Virus record (IMG/VR): IMGVR_UViG_3300042485_001584
Span: 1 to 36,198 of that record
Length of the DNA stretch: 36,198 nt
Strand: one strand, 5' to 3'
Source: a virus
Made by a program: the position numbers and the translations under genes. Positions 22,558 through 29,729 of this stretch are shown piece by piece; position 1 is the first letter of the stretch, and the number at the start of each line of letters is the position of its first letter. Below the pieces are notes generated by a model. The model saw nothing but the letters and a program-made list of their open reading frames with translations, made no database searches and had not been told where the DNA came from.

Positions 22558-23048
22558 TTGTTTACTTTATTTATCTATTCTTCTTTAACAATTAATACGA
22601 TTAATAACATTCTGGTTGCCCCGTAATTTTTTAACAATTTATTCGCCAAGGGGGAGTAATACCTATGGGGAGGGCTGGCGTTTACGCTCAGGACACACCG
22701 CTTTTACCCCGATTTGCAGGTGGGCTACCCCTCATGCAATAATTACGTCAAGTCGTTAGCCCGAGGGTCTTAGTCGTGGTGAGAGAGTAAAAGTAATTAT
22801 TTATTTTTTTACAATCAATCAATCAAGTTACGTGATTACATAATCAAACGAACTTCTTTAGATTCAGTAAATAATTCATACAGCAAAACTTTTACATAGT
22901 TGGTTCTACAACATCGCAACTATTGCTAACGACTTTAAGTGTGCACTTAATCTGCACAATAAATAATTAGTAACTACGCCTAGTGCGACAAACTCAAACG
23001 GTTACTTGCAATCTTATTTATTCTACTTACATTCCAAAATTAAATACG

Positions 23049-23113
23049 CAAGGTGTGTGACTAACTACTTCACGTTGTTAGTCATACGCCTTGTGTAGTT
23101 AATCGAACTACAC
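23049..23113 (+). promoter_or_regulatory. Tandem hairpins in the leader of the rightward operon
   Basis: The first stem pairs 23050-23065 with 23077-23092 (16 bp, with two G-U pairs only if transcribed on the plus strand). The second pairs GTGTAGTT (23093-23100) with AACTACAC (23106-23113). They are stacked without a gap and end 12 bases before the AAGGGA site and ATG at 23131. No U-tract follows, so a leader-RNA element that affects translation or RNA stability is more likely than a terminator. Confidence 0.6.
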
Positions 23114-23130
23114 ACTATGAAAGGGAAGTC

Positions 23131-23304
23131 ATGGCTAAGACATACAAAGATACAAAAGATAAATACCTAACTGCTGACGAACTAATCGAACGCAGTTATA
23201 CAAAACGTAATTCAATTCGCAAAATACGTTTGAACAATCTTCTTTTAGAAGAGGCAGTAACTGAACTACAAATCGCAATCAATCACTACAGAGAGGCAAA
23301 CTAA
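23131..23304 (+). CDS. 57-aa leader protein of the early operon
   Basis: 57 aa, from ATG at 23131 with AAGGGA upstream. Basic and helical: KDTKDKYLTADELIERSYTK, then RNSIRKIRLNNLLLEEAVTE. Three bases separate it from the ATPase gene start. Two helices and many Arg/Lys residues suggest a small DNA- or protein-binding factor. The coupling suggests it works with the MoxR/VWA pair. Not recognised. Confidence 0.72.
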   Translation: MAKTYKDTKDKYLTADELIERSYTKRNSIRKIRLNNLLLEEAVTELQIAINHYREAN

Positions 23305-23307
23305 TAA

Positions 23308-24708
23308 ATGACTACAACAACAATCACAACTGGTTATGCAGTATTAGTTACATCGCAAACAACTGAACTCGGTTATCTTCGACAACAACTAGTTGTTGCT
23401 GACATCGAACGCGGTGTAAAAGTTTGGACACGTGTTACTAACGGCGGTCGTGGTGTATCAAACGCATGGACTGATTCAACTTACGATTCATTCACTACTA
23501 ATAAGTTTGGTAATGAATTAGTTGTTGGTTCTGTTCTATCTTCACCACTTACACCAACTGACATCAAGGACGTGTTTACTGATAACTCTGCATTCAACAT
23601 GATTCAGAAGTTAACAAAACAATTCGCACTACGCGATAAAACACTTACTGGTCAATTACTAAGTGACGTTGTTGCAGACGTTGATACTTGCTTAGCAACT
23701 GACATCAATTCGCTTGTGAAGTTTCGTAGTGACGGTCGTGCAGATAAAACTGCAACTACAAACTACAAGCAAATCAACATCGCTTCTGCACCAATTAAAA
23801 CTGCTCCTGTTGCTCCTGTTGCAACTGTTGCTGTTCGTGATGACATTCCACTTGAAATTAAAAACAAGTATGTGCCTTCACCAACTGACCCTGAAGTTGC
23901 GAACTACATTCAACGCACATTCGACGGTATAAAAGAGTTTGACATCTTCGAACGTGCTTTGATTAATAAACAAAACGTATTGTTAGAAGGTCATGCTGGA
24001 ACTGGTAAAACAACTTCCGCAAAAGCATTCGCTTCTTCAAAAGGTTTACCGTTCTATGCAATCGGCATGAACCTTGCAAGTGAACCTTCTGATTACAAAG
24101 GACAACTTGAACCGCAAGCAGACGGCACACTTAAGTTTGTTTACGGTGAGTTAGCACTCGCGTTTAAATACGGTGGTGTTGTTCTTCTTGATGAACTTTC
24201 ATTCATTAAAGAAGGTTGCTCTGCTGACATGCACAATGCACTTGATAATCTGCGACAGATTACTTTGCGTGGCAACGACAATGAAGTTATTCAAGGTCAT
24301 GATGAACTTCTTATCATCGGTGCATACAACGCAGGTTATCGCGGAACTCGTAAATTAAATGAGGCGTTTGCAGATAGATTCACAACTCAATTAGTTTACG
24401 AATACGACTCGACTATTGAAAAGAAAATCATTAAGTCAAAGTCGTTACTGGAACTTGCAACGCAAATGCGTGCAGAGTCTGTTCGTGGAGAGTATGAGAC
24501 ACCAATCAGTCTCAGACTTCTTAAGGGCTTTCAGTATCACGTAATCAATTACAACTTCGACTTCGCTGTTCGTTGCTTTGTTAATCACTTCAACGAAGAA
24601 GAGCGTTCAAGCGTTAAGTTGTTGTTGGAGGCTTACAGCACCAACATCGCAGAAGAGTATGAAGTTGCAATCAATACTCCTAACGTTGACAAGGGTGCAG
24701 ATAATTAA
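23308..24708 (+). CDS. MoxR/CobS-like AAA+ ATPase
   Basis: 466 aa. A non-conserved N-terminal domain (1-200) with Thr/Val-rich and helical parts precedes the AAA+ core. Walker A GHAGTGKT (228-235), Walker B VVLLDE (291-296) and sensor 1 at IIGAYNAG (N341) are all present, with FADRF near 354-358 as a likely arginine-finger region. The arrangement after Walker A (NLASEPSDYKGQ) is typical of MoxR, CbbQ and CobS ATPases, which work as hexameric chaperones with a VWA-domain partner. That partner is the next gene. Their role would be metal insertion or remodelling of a target complex; the target here is unknown. A hairpin overlaps the 3' end. Confidence 0.88.
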   Translation: MTTTTITTGYAVLVTSQTTELGYLRQQLVVADIERGVKVWTRVTNGGRGVSNAWTDSTYDSFTTNKFGNELVVGSVLSSPLTPTDIKDVFTDNSAFNMIQKLTKQFALRDKTLTGQLLSDVVADVDTCLATDINSLVKFRSDGRADKTATTNYKQINIASAPIKTAPVAPVATVAVRDDIPLEIKNKYVPSPTDPEVANYIQRTFDGIKEFDIFERALINKQNVLLEGHAGTGKTTSAKAFASSKGLPFYAIGMNLASEPSDYKGQLEPQADGTLKFVYGELALAFKYGGVVLLDELSFIKEGCSADMHNALDNLRQITLRGNDNEVIQGHDELLIIGAYNAGYRGTRKLNEAFADRFTTQLVYEYDSTIEKKIIKSKSLLELATQMRAESVRGEYETPISLRLLKGFQYHVINYNFDFAVRCFVNHFNEEERSSVKLLLEAYSTNIAEEYEVAINTPNVDKGADN

Positions 24709-24719
24709 TCTGCACTCTT
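24691..24719 (+). other. Hairpin spanning the stop codon of the ATPase gene
   Basis: A 12-bp stem with one G-U pair (AAGGGTGCAGAT at 24691-24702, ATCTGCACTCTT at 24708-24719), with a 5-base loop that overlaps the TAA stop. Only a weak T-rich stretch follows. It may partly end transcription or adjust the ratio of ATPase to VWA protein. Confidence 0.6.
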
Positions 24720-24741
24720 GCAACATTCTTTATAAAAAAAT

Positions 24742-24754
24742 CCGCAACAAAAAA
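24742..24754 (+). repeat. CCGCAACAAAAAA element, copy 1
   Basis: Exact 13-mer located 17 bases ahead of the VWA gene start and just upstream of its AGAGAGG site. The same element recurs at 26823, 28714 and 29738, with a 12-mer copy at 34725. Confidence 0.75.
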
Positions 24755-24771
24755 TCTACAGAGAGGCAGTC

Positions 24772-26748
24772 ATGCAACAACTAACAACACAAGAACAACA
24801 GAACGAAAAGCGCGATAGATTACTTCGATTAGCACAAGTGTTTCAACGTGCTAATTCTGTTATTGCACTTCGTCCAATTAAAGTGCACATCGTCAATCAA
24901 CCTGACGGTGCTCCTGCTTGGTCGGGTGCTAACGACGTATGGTTCAACGAAGCAAAGATTAATGACAAGTTTGATACAGAGACTTTGTTATCAATCCAAG
25001 GCTTGGACTTTCACGAGTTAGCACACGTTCGTTACACACCACGTAACGGTTCTGACATCTGCTTATGGGTAATTGAAAACAATTACTGGAAAGCATTCAA
25101 TGCGTTAGAAGACCAACGTATCGAAACACTTATGGTTGGCAGATTCCCTTCAACTGTTAATTGGTTGACTGCAACTGTTGCACAATTCATTCTTAATACT
25201 CCTGAAGCAATCGAGAATGCGTATCCGTTATTACGCGGTCGCAGATACTTGCCTCTTGAGATTCGTCAACTTGCACGCAAGCACTATGCAAAACAAGAAA
25301 ACATAGTTGCACTTGGTGAAGTAATTGATGAATACCGTTTGCTGTTATTCCCTGACGATACAGAACGTGCAAAAGAATTAATTGCACGATTCGCAGAATT
25401 AATTCAGGGCGATAATCTTGCAGACCCAAACGGTCATGAAGCGAGACCATTCCAAGGTCATGAGTCTTCTGATTCACGTCCTGCACCAAAGCGTGAACAA
25501 GAGCGTGACCGTAAGAATGCAGAGAAGCAAGAAAAAGAATTAGATAAAGAAGATACACAATCTTCTTCTGCTGATTCTGATGATGATTCAGATTCTGATG
25601 ATGATTCAGATTCAGATTCAGATTCACAATCTAACTCTTCTTCAGATAACTTTGCAGACCCAAACGATAAAGGTGGTAATGGTGGTAATGATTCTGATGA
25701 TGAATTAGATTCAGATGATGATTCAGATTCAAAAGAAGATTCCGATTCTTCTTCTGACTTTGGTGACGTAACTGTTGCTGAAGATTCTGATGATGATTCA
25801 GAGTCTGATGATTCTTATGAAGCAGATAACTTAAGCCGTCATGCTGGTGCTGGTGGTAAAAGTAAAACTGCAAACTCTCAAGAAGTTACAGACACCATGG
25901 AAGAGATTATCCAATCAGTTACTGAAGAACTTATGGATAATCTAAATAAGTTATCAATGCAGGTTGTTGGTAAACCTCTTATGGGAACTGTTAATGCAGA
26001 GTCGGTATCACGTGCTGATTACCGTTCTGTATCTGCAACTGCAGACTTAGTAATGGTGCAACGTTCGTTTGCTCGTGAGTTAGAAAGACTCAAAGCAAAC
26101 TACGACCCTTCATGGTTAACTGAGCAACGAAGTGGAAAGTTAAATGCCAATCGTTACATGCAAGGTGCAAGTGTTCGCACTTTGTTTAACAAGTGGCAAA
26201 GCGGTCGCGATGACGTAACTGCAATCGAAGCAGTTATTCTTCTTGACCGTTCTTCTTCAATGCAAGGTCACAATGCAAAAGAAGCATACAAAAGTTTGTG
26301 GGCTATCAAACGTTCTTTAGACAAAGTGCAGGCACGCACAACTGTTTACACGTTTGATTCACATACTCACTTACTTTATTCTGCAGATGAAAAAGCAGAT
26401 ACAACAGTAAGAGATTCAGGTGCAAGTGGAACAACACAACCTGAAGTTGCAATCTTAAATGCACAAAACATTCTTGCTACTACAGACAAGCCAATCCGCA
26501 TTCTCTTCATGATTACTGACGGTGCATGGGGCGGAGATAAAGCGGAAGAGTCTGTAAGAAGAATGAAAGAAGCAGGTGTTCTCACTTGCCAAGCACTTCT
26601 CTATCCTAATGAAGTTTCGAATGAAGGATTAGAAAGGTGCAGACATAACTTTGAGATAATCAAACGAATTGGTGAAGCCAAAGACATCTTGTCTCTTGGT
26701 CAATCACTAGTGCGAACTGCAATCGCACGTCGTTTGGTATCTCAATGA
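24772..26748 (+). CDS. CobT-like protein with HExxH motif and VWA domain
   Basis: 658 aa. Residues of about 1-250 are a helical domain with FHELAHVRYTP (HELAH, 81-85), a zincin-type HExxH that may bind zinc. Residues of about 261-350 are an extremely acidic Asp/Ser-rich stretch (DSDDDSDSDDD). The C-terminal third is a von Willebrand A domain with MIDAS DRSSS (D492, S494, S496), a later TTQPEVAI segment and MITDGAWGG. This resembles CobT and other VWA partners of MoxR-type ATPases, here encoded directly upstream. Together they would form a metal-dependent remodelling or chelatase-like machine. There are no cobalamin-synthesis genes nearby, so cobalt chelation is not implied. The HELAH motif may equally be structural. 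Confidence 0.88.
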   Translation: MQQLTTQEQQNEKRDRLLRLAQVFQRANSVIALRPIKVHIVNQPDGAPAWSGANDVWFNEAKINDKFDTETLLSIQGLDFHELAHVRYTPRNGSDICLWVIENNYWKAFNALEDQRIETLMVGRFPSTVNWLTATVAQFILNTPEAIENAYPLLRGRRYLPLEIRQLARKHYAKQENIVALGEVIDEYRLLLFPDDTERAKELIARFAELIQGDNLADPNGHEARPFQGHESSDSRPAPKREQERDRKNAEKQEKELDKEDTQSSSADSDDDSDSDDDSDSDSDSQSNSSSDNFADPNDKGGNGGNDSDDELDSDDDSDSKEDSDSSSDFGDVTVAEDSDDDSESDDSYEADNLSRHAGAGGKSKTANSQEVTDTMEEIIQSVTEELMDNLNKLSMQVVGKPLMGTVNAESVSRADYRSVSATADLVMVQRSFARELERLKANYDPSWLTEQRSGKLNANRYMQGASVRTLFNKWQSGRDDVTAIEAVILLDRSSSMQGHNAKEAYKSLWAIKRSLDKVQARTTVYTFDSHTHLLYSADEKADTTVRDSGASGTTQPEVAILNAQNILATTDKPIRILFMITDGAWGGDKAEESVRRMKEAGVLTCQALLYPNEVSNEGLERCRHNFEIIKRIGEAKDILSLGQSLVRTAIARRLVSQ

Positions 26749-26750
26749 GG

Positions 26751-26811
26751 AGTTAGTTGTAGTTGCCTCTCCAACTAACTAGCAGGGCAGAGACTTCCCT
26801 CTCTGCCCTGC
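26751..26811 (+). terminator. Two hairpins after the VWA gene
   Basis: The first stem is GTTAGTTG/CAACTAAC (26752-26759 with 26772-26779). The second is a perfect 12-bp stem, GCAGGGCAGAGA (26782-26793) and TCTCTGCCCTGC (26800-26811), with a 6-nt loop. The stem is GC-rich and followed by ACAATCTTTC, a poor U-tract. It sits in the 119-base gap between the VWA gene and the next sub-operon, so it probably ends or reduces transcription. Confidence 0.75.
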
Positions 26812-26822
26812 ACAATCTTTCA

Positions 26823-26835
26823 CCGCAACAAAAAA
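26823..26835 (+). repeat. CCGCAACAAAAAA element, copy 2
   Basis: Exact 13-mer 32 bases upstream of the 26868 start, after the strong double hairpin. It opens the next group of genes. Confidence 0.75.
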
Positions 26836-26867
26836 TCCACCAACCAAAAGAAAGTAGGTAACTTCTT

Positions 26868-27464
26868 ATGAAACTTTCAGAACTCGAAGTAGGTGTTGAG
26901 TATGCAATTCTTAACTCATTCACATACACAAAGCGTAATGCTGTTGACCTTAACCACGTGCAGAGGCACAACATCTACAAAGCAAAACTTGTCTCCAAGG
27001 ATAAGTATTACTGGAAAGATACTCGCCCTTCAAAAGAAGAAGCAGACTTCTCTCCTGCACCAAAGAAAGAAGTAAAGGGAGTTGGTTTGCTCTTTACAAT
27101 TACAGACGATAATGGTGAGACGTTTTATTACGTCACACGAGTTGCAAGTATCGTTGCACGCTATGACATCGTTCAAGGTGTATGGAATGCACGTGAAGCA
27201 GAAGAGAAGCGACTACGTGCAGAACAAGAAGCACAAGAAGCAATCGTTCGTGCAAAGAAAAAACAGATTCAAGAACATGCAGAACGTGCAAAGTTAACTA
27301 TGCCAAACACAATTAAGTCACTACTGGGTGGAAAGTTATTCGATGACGTAAACATCGAAGTGCCTTACTACTCAGACTCTAGTCATGCAAGAGTAAGTAT
27401 TACTTTGCGTGACATGGAACGTTTAATCGAACTCGTCTACGACAAGAAAGAAGAGGTGGCATAA
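26868..27464 (+). CDS. Hypothetical protein with central coiled coil
   Basis: 198 aa. The N-terminal half is beta-rich (VGVEYAILNSFTYT, GLLFTITDDNGETFYYVTRV). The central part is a charged helix (NAREAEEKRLRAEQEAQEAI) likely to be coiled-coil. The C-terminal third has DVNIEVPYYSDSSHARVSIT. No metal motif. It begins the third sub-operon, after the terminator and the repeated element. Its stop adjoins the next ATG without overlap. Not recognised. Confidence 0.75.
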   Translation: MKLSELEVGVEYAILNSFTYTKRNAVDLNHVQRHNIYKAKLVSKDKYYWKDTRPSKEEADFSPAPKKEVKGVGLLFTITDDNGETFYYVTRVASIVARYDIVQGVWNAREAEEKRLRAEQEAQEAIVRAKKKQIQEHAERAKLTMPNTIKSLLGGKLFDDVNIEVPYYSDSSHARVSITLRDMERLIELVYDKKEEVA

Positions 27465-27746
27465 ATGTCAACAATCGTTCTAAAGAAGTATGAAGCAAGT
27501 AAGTATCCAACAGTAACTCTGCCAAACAATGCATACAACTCTTCTTCTGTTTACGTATCAGAAGACTTGCGTTGGGTTGTTTTTAAGTTTGCAAGTAACG
27601 AGTGGGGTTGGTATGCACTCAAAGAAACTTTCTACAACGACTTAAATGGTGTTAGTCGTTACGACTCAACTAAGACTTCTGTTGTTGAAACTTTGCAACA
27701 CTTAGTTGATGAAGAAGAGCACGATGAAAAACTCTGGAAAGAGTAA
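27465..27746 (+). CDS. Hypothetical protein, aromatic beta domain
   Basis: 93 aa. SSVYVSEDLRWVVFKFASNE and WGWYALKETFYND suggest a compact beta sheet, with an acidic helical C-terminus (HLVDEEEHDEKLWKE). The start codon directly follows the previous stop, and the 3' end overlaps the next gene. Acidic, as most neighbours are. Not recognised. Confidence 0.75.
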   Translation: MSTIVLKKYEASKYPTVTLPNNAYNSSSVYVSEDLRWVVFKFASNEWGWYALKETFYNDLNGVSRYDSTKTSVVETLQHLVDEEEHDEKLWKE

Positions 27747-27948
27747 ATCTAAAACTTCTTTAACTGCGCCTGTCTCTCTTTCAATTCGTATTAATTGGAA
27801 TGAGAGACAGGTGCAAACCTTAAAGAAGATAATCAACACAGAAGACTTCACACGTTACTTGGAACTTTATCTACGCAACGCAATCGTGTGGTCTGCAGTA
27901 GGCACAGCAATTCAATTACTAGAAGTAACAGCGACTGAGGAGGAATAA
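27724..27948 (+). CDS. Hypothetical protein overlapping its upstream neighbour
   Basis: 74 aa from the ATG at 27724; ATG at 27709 is an alternative. The frame overlaps the preceding gene's 3' end. It begins with Lys/Ser-rich residues (MKNSGKSKSKTS) followed by a strand-helix pattern (LSIRINWNERQVQTLKKI) and a helix (FTRYLELYLRNAIVWSAVG). It could bind nucleic acid through its basic N-terminus. Not recognised; the frame stays open for its full length with sensible composition. Confidence 0.65.
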   Translation: MKNSGKSKSKTSLTAPVSLSIRINWNERQVQTLKKIINTEDFTRYLELYLRNAIVWSAVGTAIQLLEVTATEEE

Positions 27949-28182
27949 ATGATAACTACAGTTAAAGACCTGAAAGTAAATCTCAATGACAACTTCAAAG
28001 ATACAGATTCAATCTACGTTCTCTTCTTCTCTAAAGAAGAGTTTGAAGATAAGTTTGATTCAGAAGTGACAGACAAAGTATGGCAACAGGCACTTGCATT
28101 CGTTGATGATGATGAAGCAGACCAATTAATTCAAGAGCAAATCGCACATGAACTATCAACCCAACTAGATGAGAAGGAGTAA
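27949..28182 (+). CDS. Member 1 of a four-gene acidic paralog family
   Basis: 77 aa, strongly acidic. Pattern: MITTVKDLKVNLNDNFKDTD, then YVLFFSKEEFED, then VTDKVWQQALAF. This matches the TVKxLIxxL...PxDEIxVxY...VWxxA layout also seen at 29445, 30413 and 30683. GGAGG lies five bases before the ATG. Their fold may be one or two strands between helices. Small acidic phage proteins often inhibit host DNA-binding enzymes, but there is no direct evidence here. Confidence 0.75.
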   Translation: MITTVKDLKVNLNDNFKDTDSIYVLFFSKEEFEDKFDSEVTDKVWQQALAFVDDDEADQLIQEQIAHELSTQLDEKE

Positions 28183-28188
28183 CAATCT

Positions 28189-28404
28189 ATGGCTAATACA
28201 AAAGAAGTATCAGTAGCAGAAGTAACAGAAGTTAAATACGAATGGACGTTTGGTGATTACTCTGCACGCACATGGTTTGGTGCAGAGTATGGAACTCACA
28301 CAGAATGGTTTAAAGGAGAAGCGTTTATTCATGACACTCTTGTTCCTTTGTTTATCCAAACTCAACATGAAGAGAAGATAGAAGAAGTGGAGGCAAACTG
28401 GTGA
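28189..28404 (+). CDS. Hypothetical small acidic protein
   Basis: 71 aa, preceded by AAGGAG with a nine-base spacer. It contains KYEWTFGDYSARTWFGAEYG and FIHDTLVPLFIQTQHEEK, aromatic-rich strands with an acidic end (EEVEANW). The GTG of the next gene overlaps its stop as GTGA. Not recognised. Confidence 0.72.
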   Translation: MANTKEVSVAEVTEVKYEWTFGDYSARTWFGAEYGTHTEWFKGEAFIHDTLVPLFIQTQHEEKIEEVEANW

Positions 28405-28568
28405 CACTACACATTCTTTCAGTCAATGATGAAGAACTAAGTATTGTTCTTCAATCTTTAATTGCAAGTCAATACCCAAAAGCAAAAGAAATTGCAATTC
28501 GATTCAAGAACATGGCAACGCCTGTATCAATTCAATCAAAGGAGGAAGCACATGCGAATGCAAACTAA
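28401..28568 (+). CDS. 55-aa protein with GTG start
   Basis: 55 aa, GTG at 28401 overlapping the previous TGA, with GGAGG seven bases upstream. It reads MTLHILSVNDEELSIVLQSL, then KAKEIAIRFKNMA, and ends near EEAHANAN. Mixed helix and strand; no metal or membrane motif. It is too short for many gene-finding thresholds. The C-terminus overlaps the start of the membrane protein at 28552 by 17 bases. Confidence 0.7.
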   Translation: MTLHILSVNDEELSIVLQSLIASQYPKAKEIAIRFKNMATPVSIQSKEEAHANAN

Positions 28569-28707
28569 ATACCGAATAAGAAGGTTGGTCGTGTTAGCAA
28601 TCTTCTTATGCTTTATCGCTTGGGCATTCAATGCAACTACCCCTGCTGAATGCAAAGTTCCTGTTGAACAGATGAGTTCGTTCTGCAAAGACTTGCTCTA
28701 TCCATAA
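28552..28707 (+). CDS. 51-aa single-pass membrane protein
   Basis: 51 aa from ATG at 28552, with GGAGG six bases upstream; a longer in-frame ATG at 28462 lacks such a site. A basic N-terminus (MRMQTKYRIRR) leads into a membrane helix (LVVLAIFLCFIAWAF), then a short external region with two cysteines (AECKVPVEQMSSFCKD), possibly a disulphide. Orientation would be N-in. Function unknown; a superinfection-exclusion or membrane-modulating role is possible. Confidence 0.7.
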   Translation: MRMQTKYRIRRLVVLAIFLCFIAWAFNATTPAECKVPVEQMSSFCKDLLYP

Positions 28708-28713
28708 CCCAAT

Positions 28714-28726
28714 CCGCAACAAAAAA
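28714..28726 (+). repeat. CCGCAACAAAAAA element, copy 3
   Basis: Exact 13-mer with one extra A, 17 bases before the 28744 start and just upstream of its GGGAGG site. Its location relative to the start codon matches copy 1. Confidence 0.75.
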
Positions 28727-28743
28727 ACTAGGGAGGCAAAACT

Positions 28744-29448
28744 ATGGCTACAAAAACAAAACATCGTAAGGCTGGTGCACGTGGTGGTAATCAATACGGC
28801 GAATACAAGGTTCGCTATGCAAGTGAGAAGCAGGCAAACTTCATAAAGAAGTTACTTGATACAAAGCAACATTCTTATGACACTCCTGACTTTGCATTAC
28901 TTAACGTGCAAGGAGCAACTGAGTTAATTGCTAATCTTCTTAAGTGCCCAAACAAAGCAGGCGTTGTTCGCCTTGCAACATCAAAGCAACTTTGGTTGCT
29001 AGGGAAACTGGTGCAGGACAAGCAAGAAGGCAAAGCCTTACTTTCTGCAACACTTTCAAAAGAAGGTGTAACTGTGTTGGAGCAGTTGTCTATTGATTCA
29101 GTAAGTGGATTAATTACACAACTCAAAGACGCACCGTCTTTAGAACCTGAGATAAAAGAAGTTGGTGCATACCTTCTTAATAACTCTATTTACCAAATCC
29201 GTATGGGTTTGAATAGTCGCAAACTTCAAGTATGGACAATCAATCGTAATCATGACGGATTCGATTACGACACAACAAAGCAATCGGTGCTCTTTGAGTT
29301 AAAGCCTGAACATCGTTTGACTTTATCTAAGGCAATCGAACTAAGCGTTCAGTTTGGTTGCTGTGTGCATTGTGGTCGTGCACTAACAAGAGCAGTATCT
29401 GTTGCAAGAGGTATGGGTGCTGTGTGTGCTGGGAAGTATCAATCATGA
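28744..29448 (+). CDS. Protein with C-terminal DUF6011-like zinc motif
   Basis: 234 aa. The N-terminus is basic (KTKHRKAGARGG), followed by YASEKQANFIKKLLDTKQHS and a similar TSKQLWLLGKLVQD unit later, two helical segments of the same type. The C-terminal 30 residues contain CCVHCGRALTRAVSVARGMG and GAVCAGKY. The C-x-x-C-G-R-x-L...S-V-x-R-G-x-G-x-x-C-A pattern fits DUF6011-like domains as I remember them, and probably binds zinc with C211/C214 and the last cysteine (approximate positions). Nucleic-acid binding is likely. GGGAGG supports the start. Its stop overlaps the next ATG. Confidence 0.82.
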   Translation: MATKTKHRKAGARGGNQYGEYKVRYASEKQANFIKKLLDTKQHSYDTPDFALLNVQGATELIANLLKCPNKAGVVRLATSKQLWLLGKLVQDKQEGKALLSATLSKEGVTVLEQLSIDSVSGLITQLKDAPSLEPEIKEVGAYLLNNSIYQIRMGLNSRKLQVWTINRNHDGFDYDTTKQSVLFELKPEHRLTLSKAIELSVQFGCCVHCGRALTRAVSVARGMGAVCAGKYQS

Positions 29449-29729
29449 AAGTATCCAAGGCAATCGAATACTTACAAGCACTCAATCCTGACGAAGAAAT
29501 TATTATCGAATGGGTTACAAAGGAGTATGCAGATAACAACGAATGGGGTTGCGAGTTTCTCGAAGACACCATGGACTATGAAGAAGTTCCAAAAGAAGTT
29601 TGGAATGAGTTAGTTGAAGTTGTTCAAAACATTCTCGAATGGGAAGAAATGGGAAACACGTTCGCTGACTGGATTCACGAACAATACGTATCAATCATGA
29701 ACAAGAAGAGAGAAGAGGTAACAGTATGA
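29445..29729 (+). CDS. Member 2 of the acidic paralog family
   Basis: 94 aa from an ATG at 29445 that overlaps the previous TGA as ATGA. It reads VSKAIEYLQALNPDEEIIIE, then VPKEVWNELVEVVQ and a longer acidic C-terminus. The N-terminal pattern xxAIxxLxxLNPDEEIxIxW is shared with 30683 (VIKALSKLDPKEEIVVAWW). It is longer than its relatives by a C-terminal helix (WIHEQYVSIMNKKREEVTV). Acidic; no catalytic residues evident. Confidence 0.75.
   Translation: MKVSKAIEYLQALNPDEEIIIEWVTKEYADNNEWGCEFLEDTMDYEEVPKEVWNELVEVVQNILEWEEMGNTFADWIHEQYVSIMNKKREEVTV

Larger units (their letters stand above)
21954..23130. promoter_or_regulatory. 1.2-kb divergent control region, candidate origin
   Basis: No credible gene is seen in either direction. 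The region separates leftward late genes from rightward early genes, so it must hold promoters for both. Its first 110 bases and a patch at 22660-22790 are GC-richer, the rest very AT-rich. It contains CTAACGACTTTAA twice (22278-22290, 22926-22938), GGAGTAATAC twice (22548-22557, 22653-22662), CTTGACG or its complement at 22496, 22539 and 22746, and a TATC microsatellite near 22378-22395. TTGACG at 22497-22502 could be a -35 box with TACATT 16 bases on, but that is weak. I cannot assign a definite promoter. Confidence 0.6.

Noticed and set aside
559-23130. tRNA genes in the non-coding gaps
   Set aside because: No cloverleaf with TTC-A and acceptor pairing could be assembled by eye in any gap; a tRNAscan run would settle this.
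25193-25873. Minus-strand frames opposite the VWA gene
   Set aside because: They mirror the repetitive Asp/Ser codons; their Asn/His/Leu-rich products are antisense artefacts.
28462-28551. N-terminal extension of the small membrane protein
   Set aside because: The ATG at 28552 has GGAGG at good spacing, and the extension would lie over the GTG-started gene in another frame.
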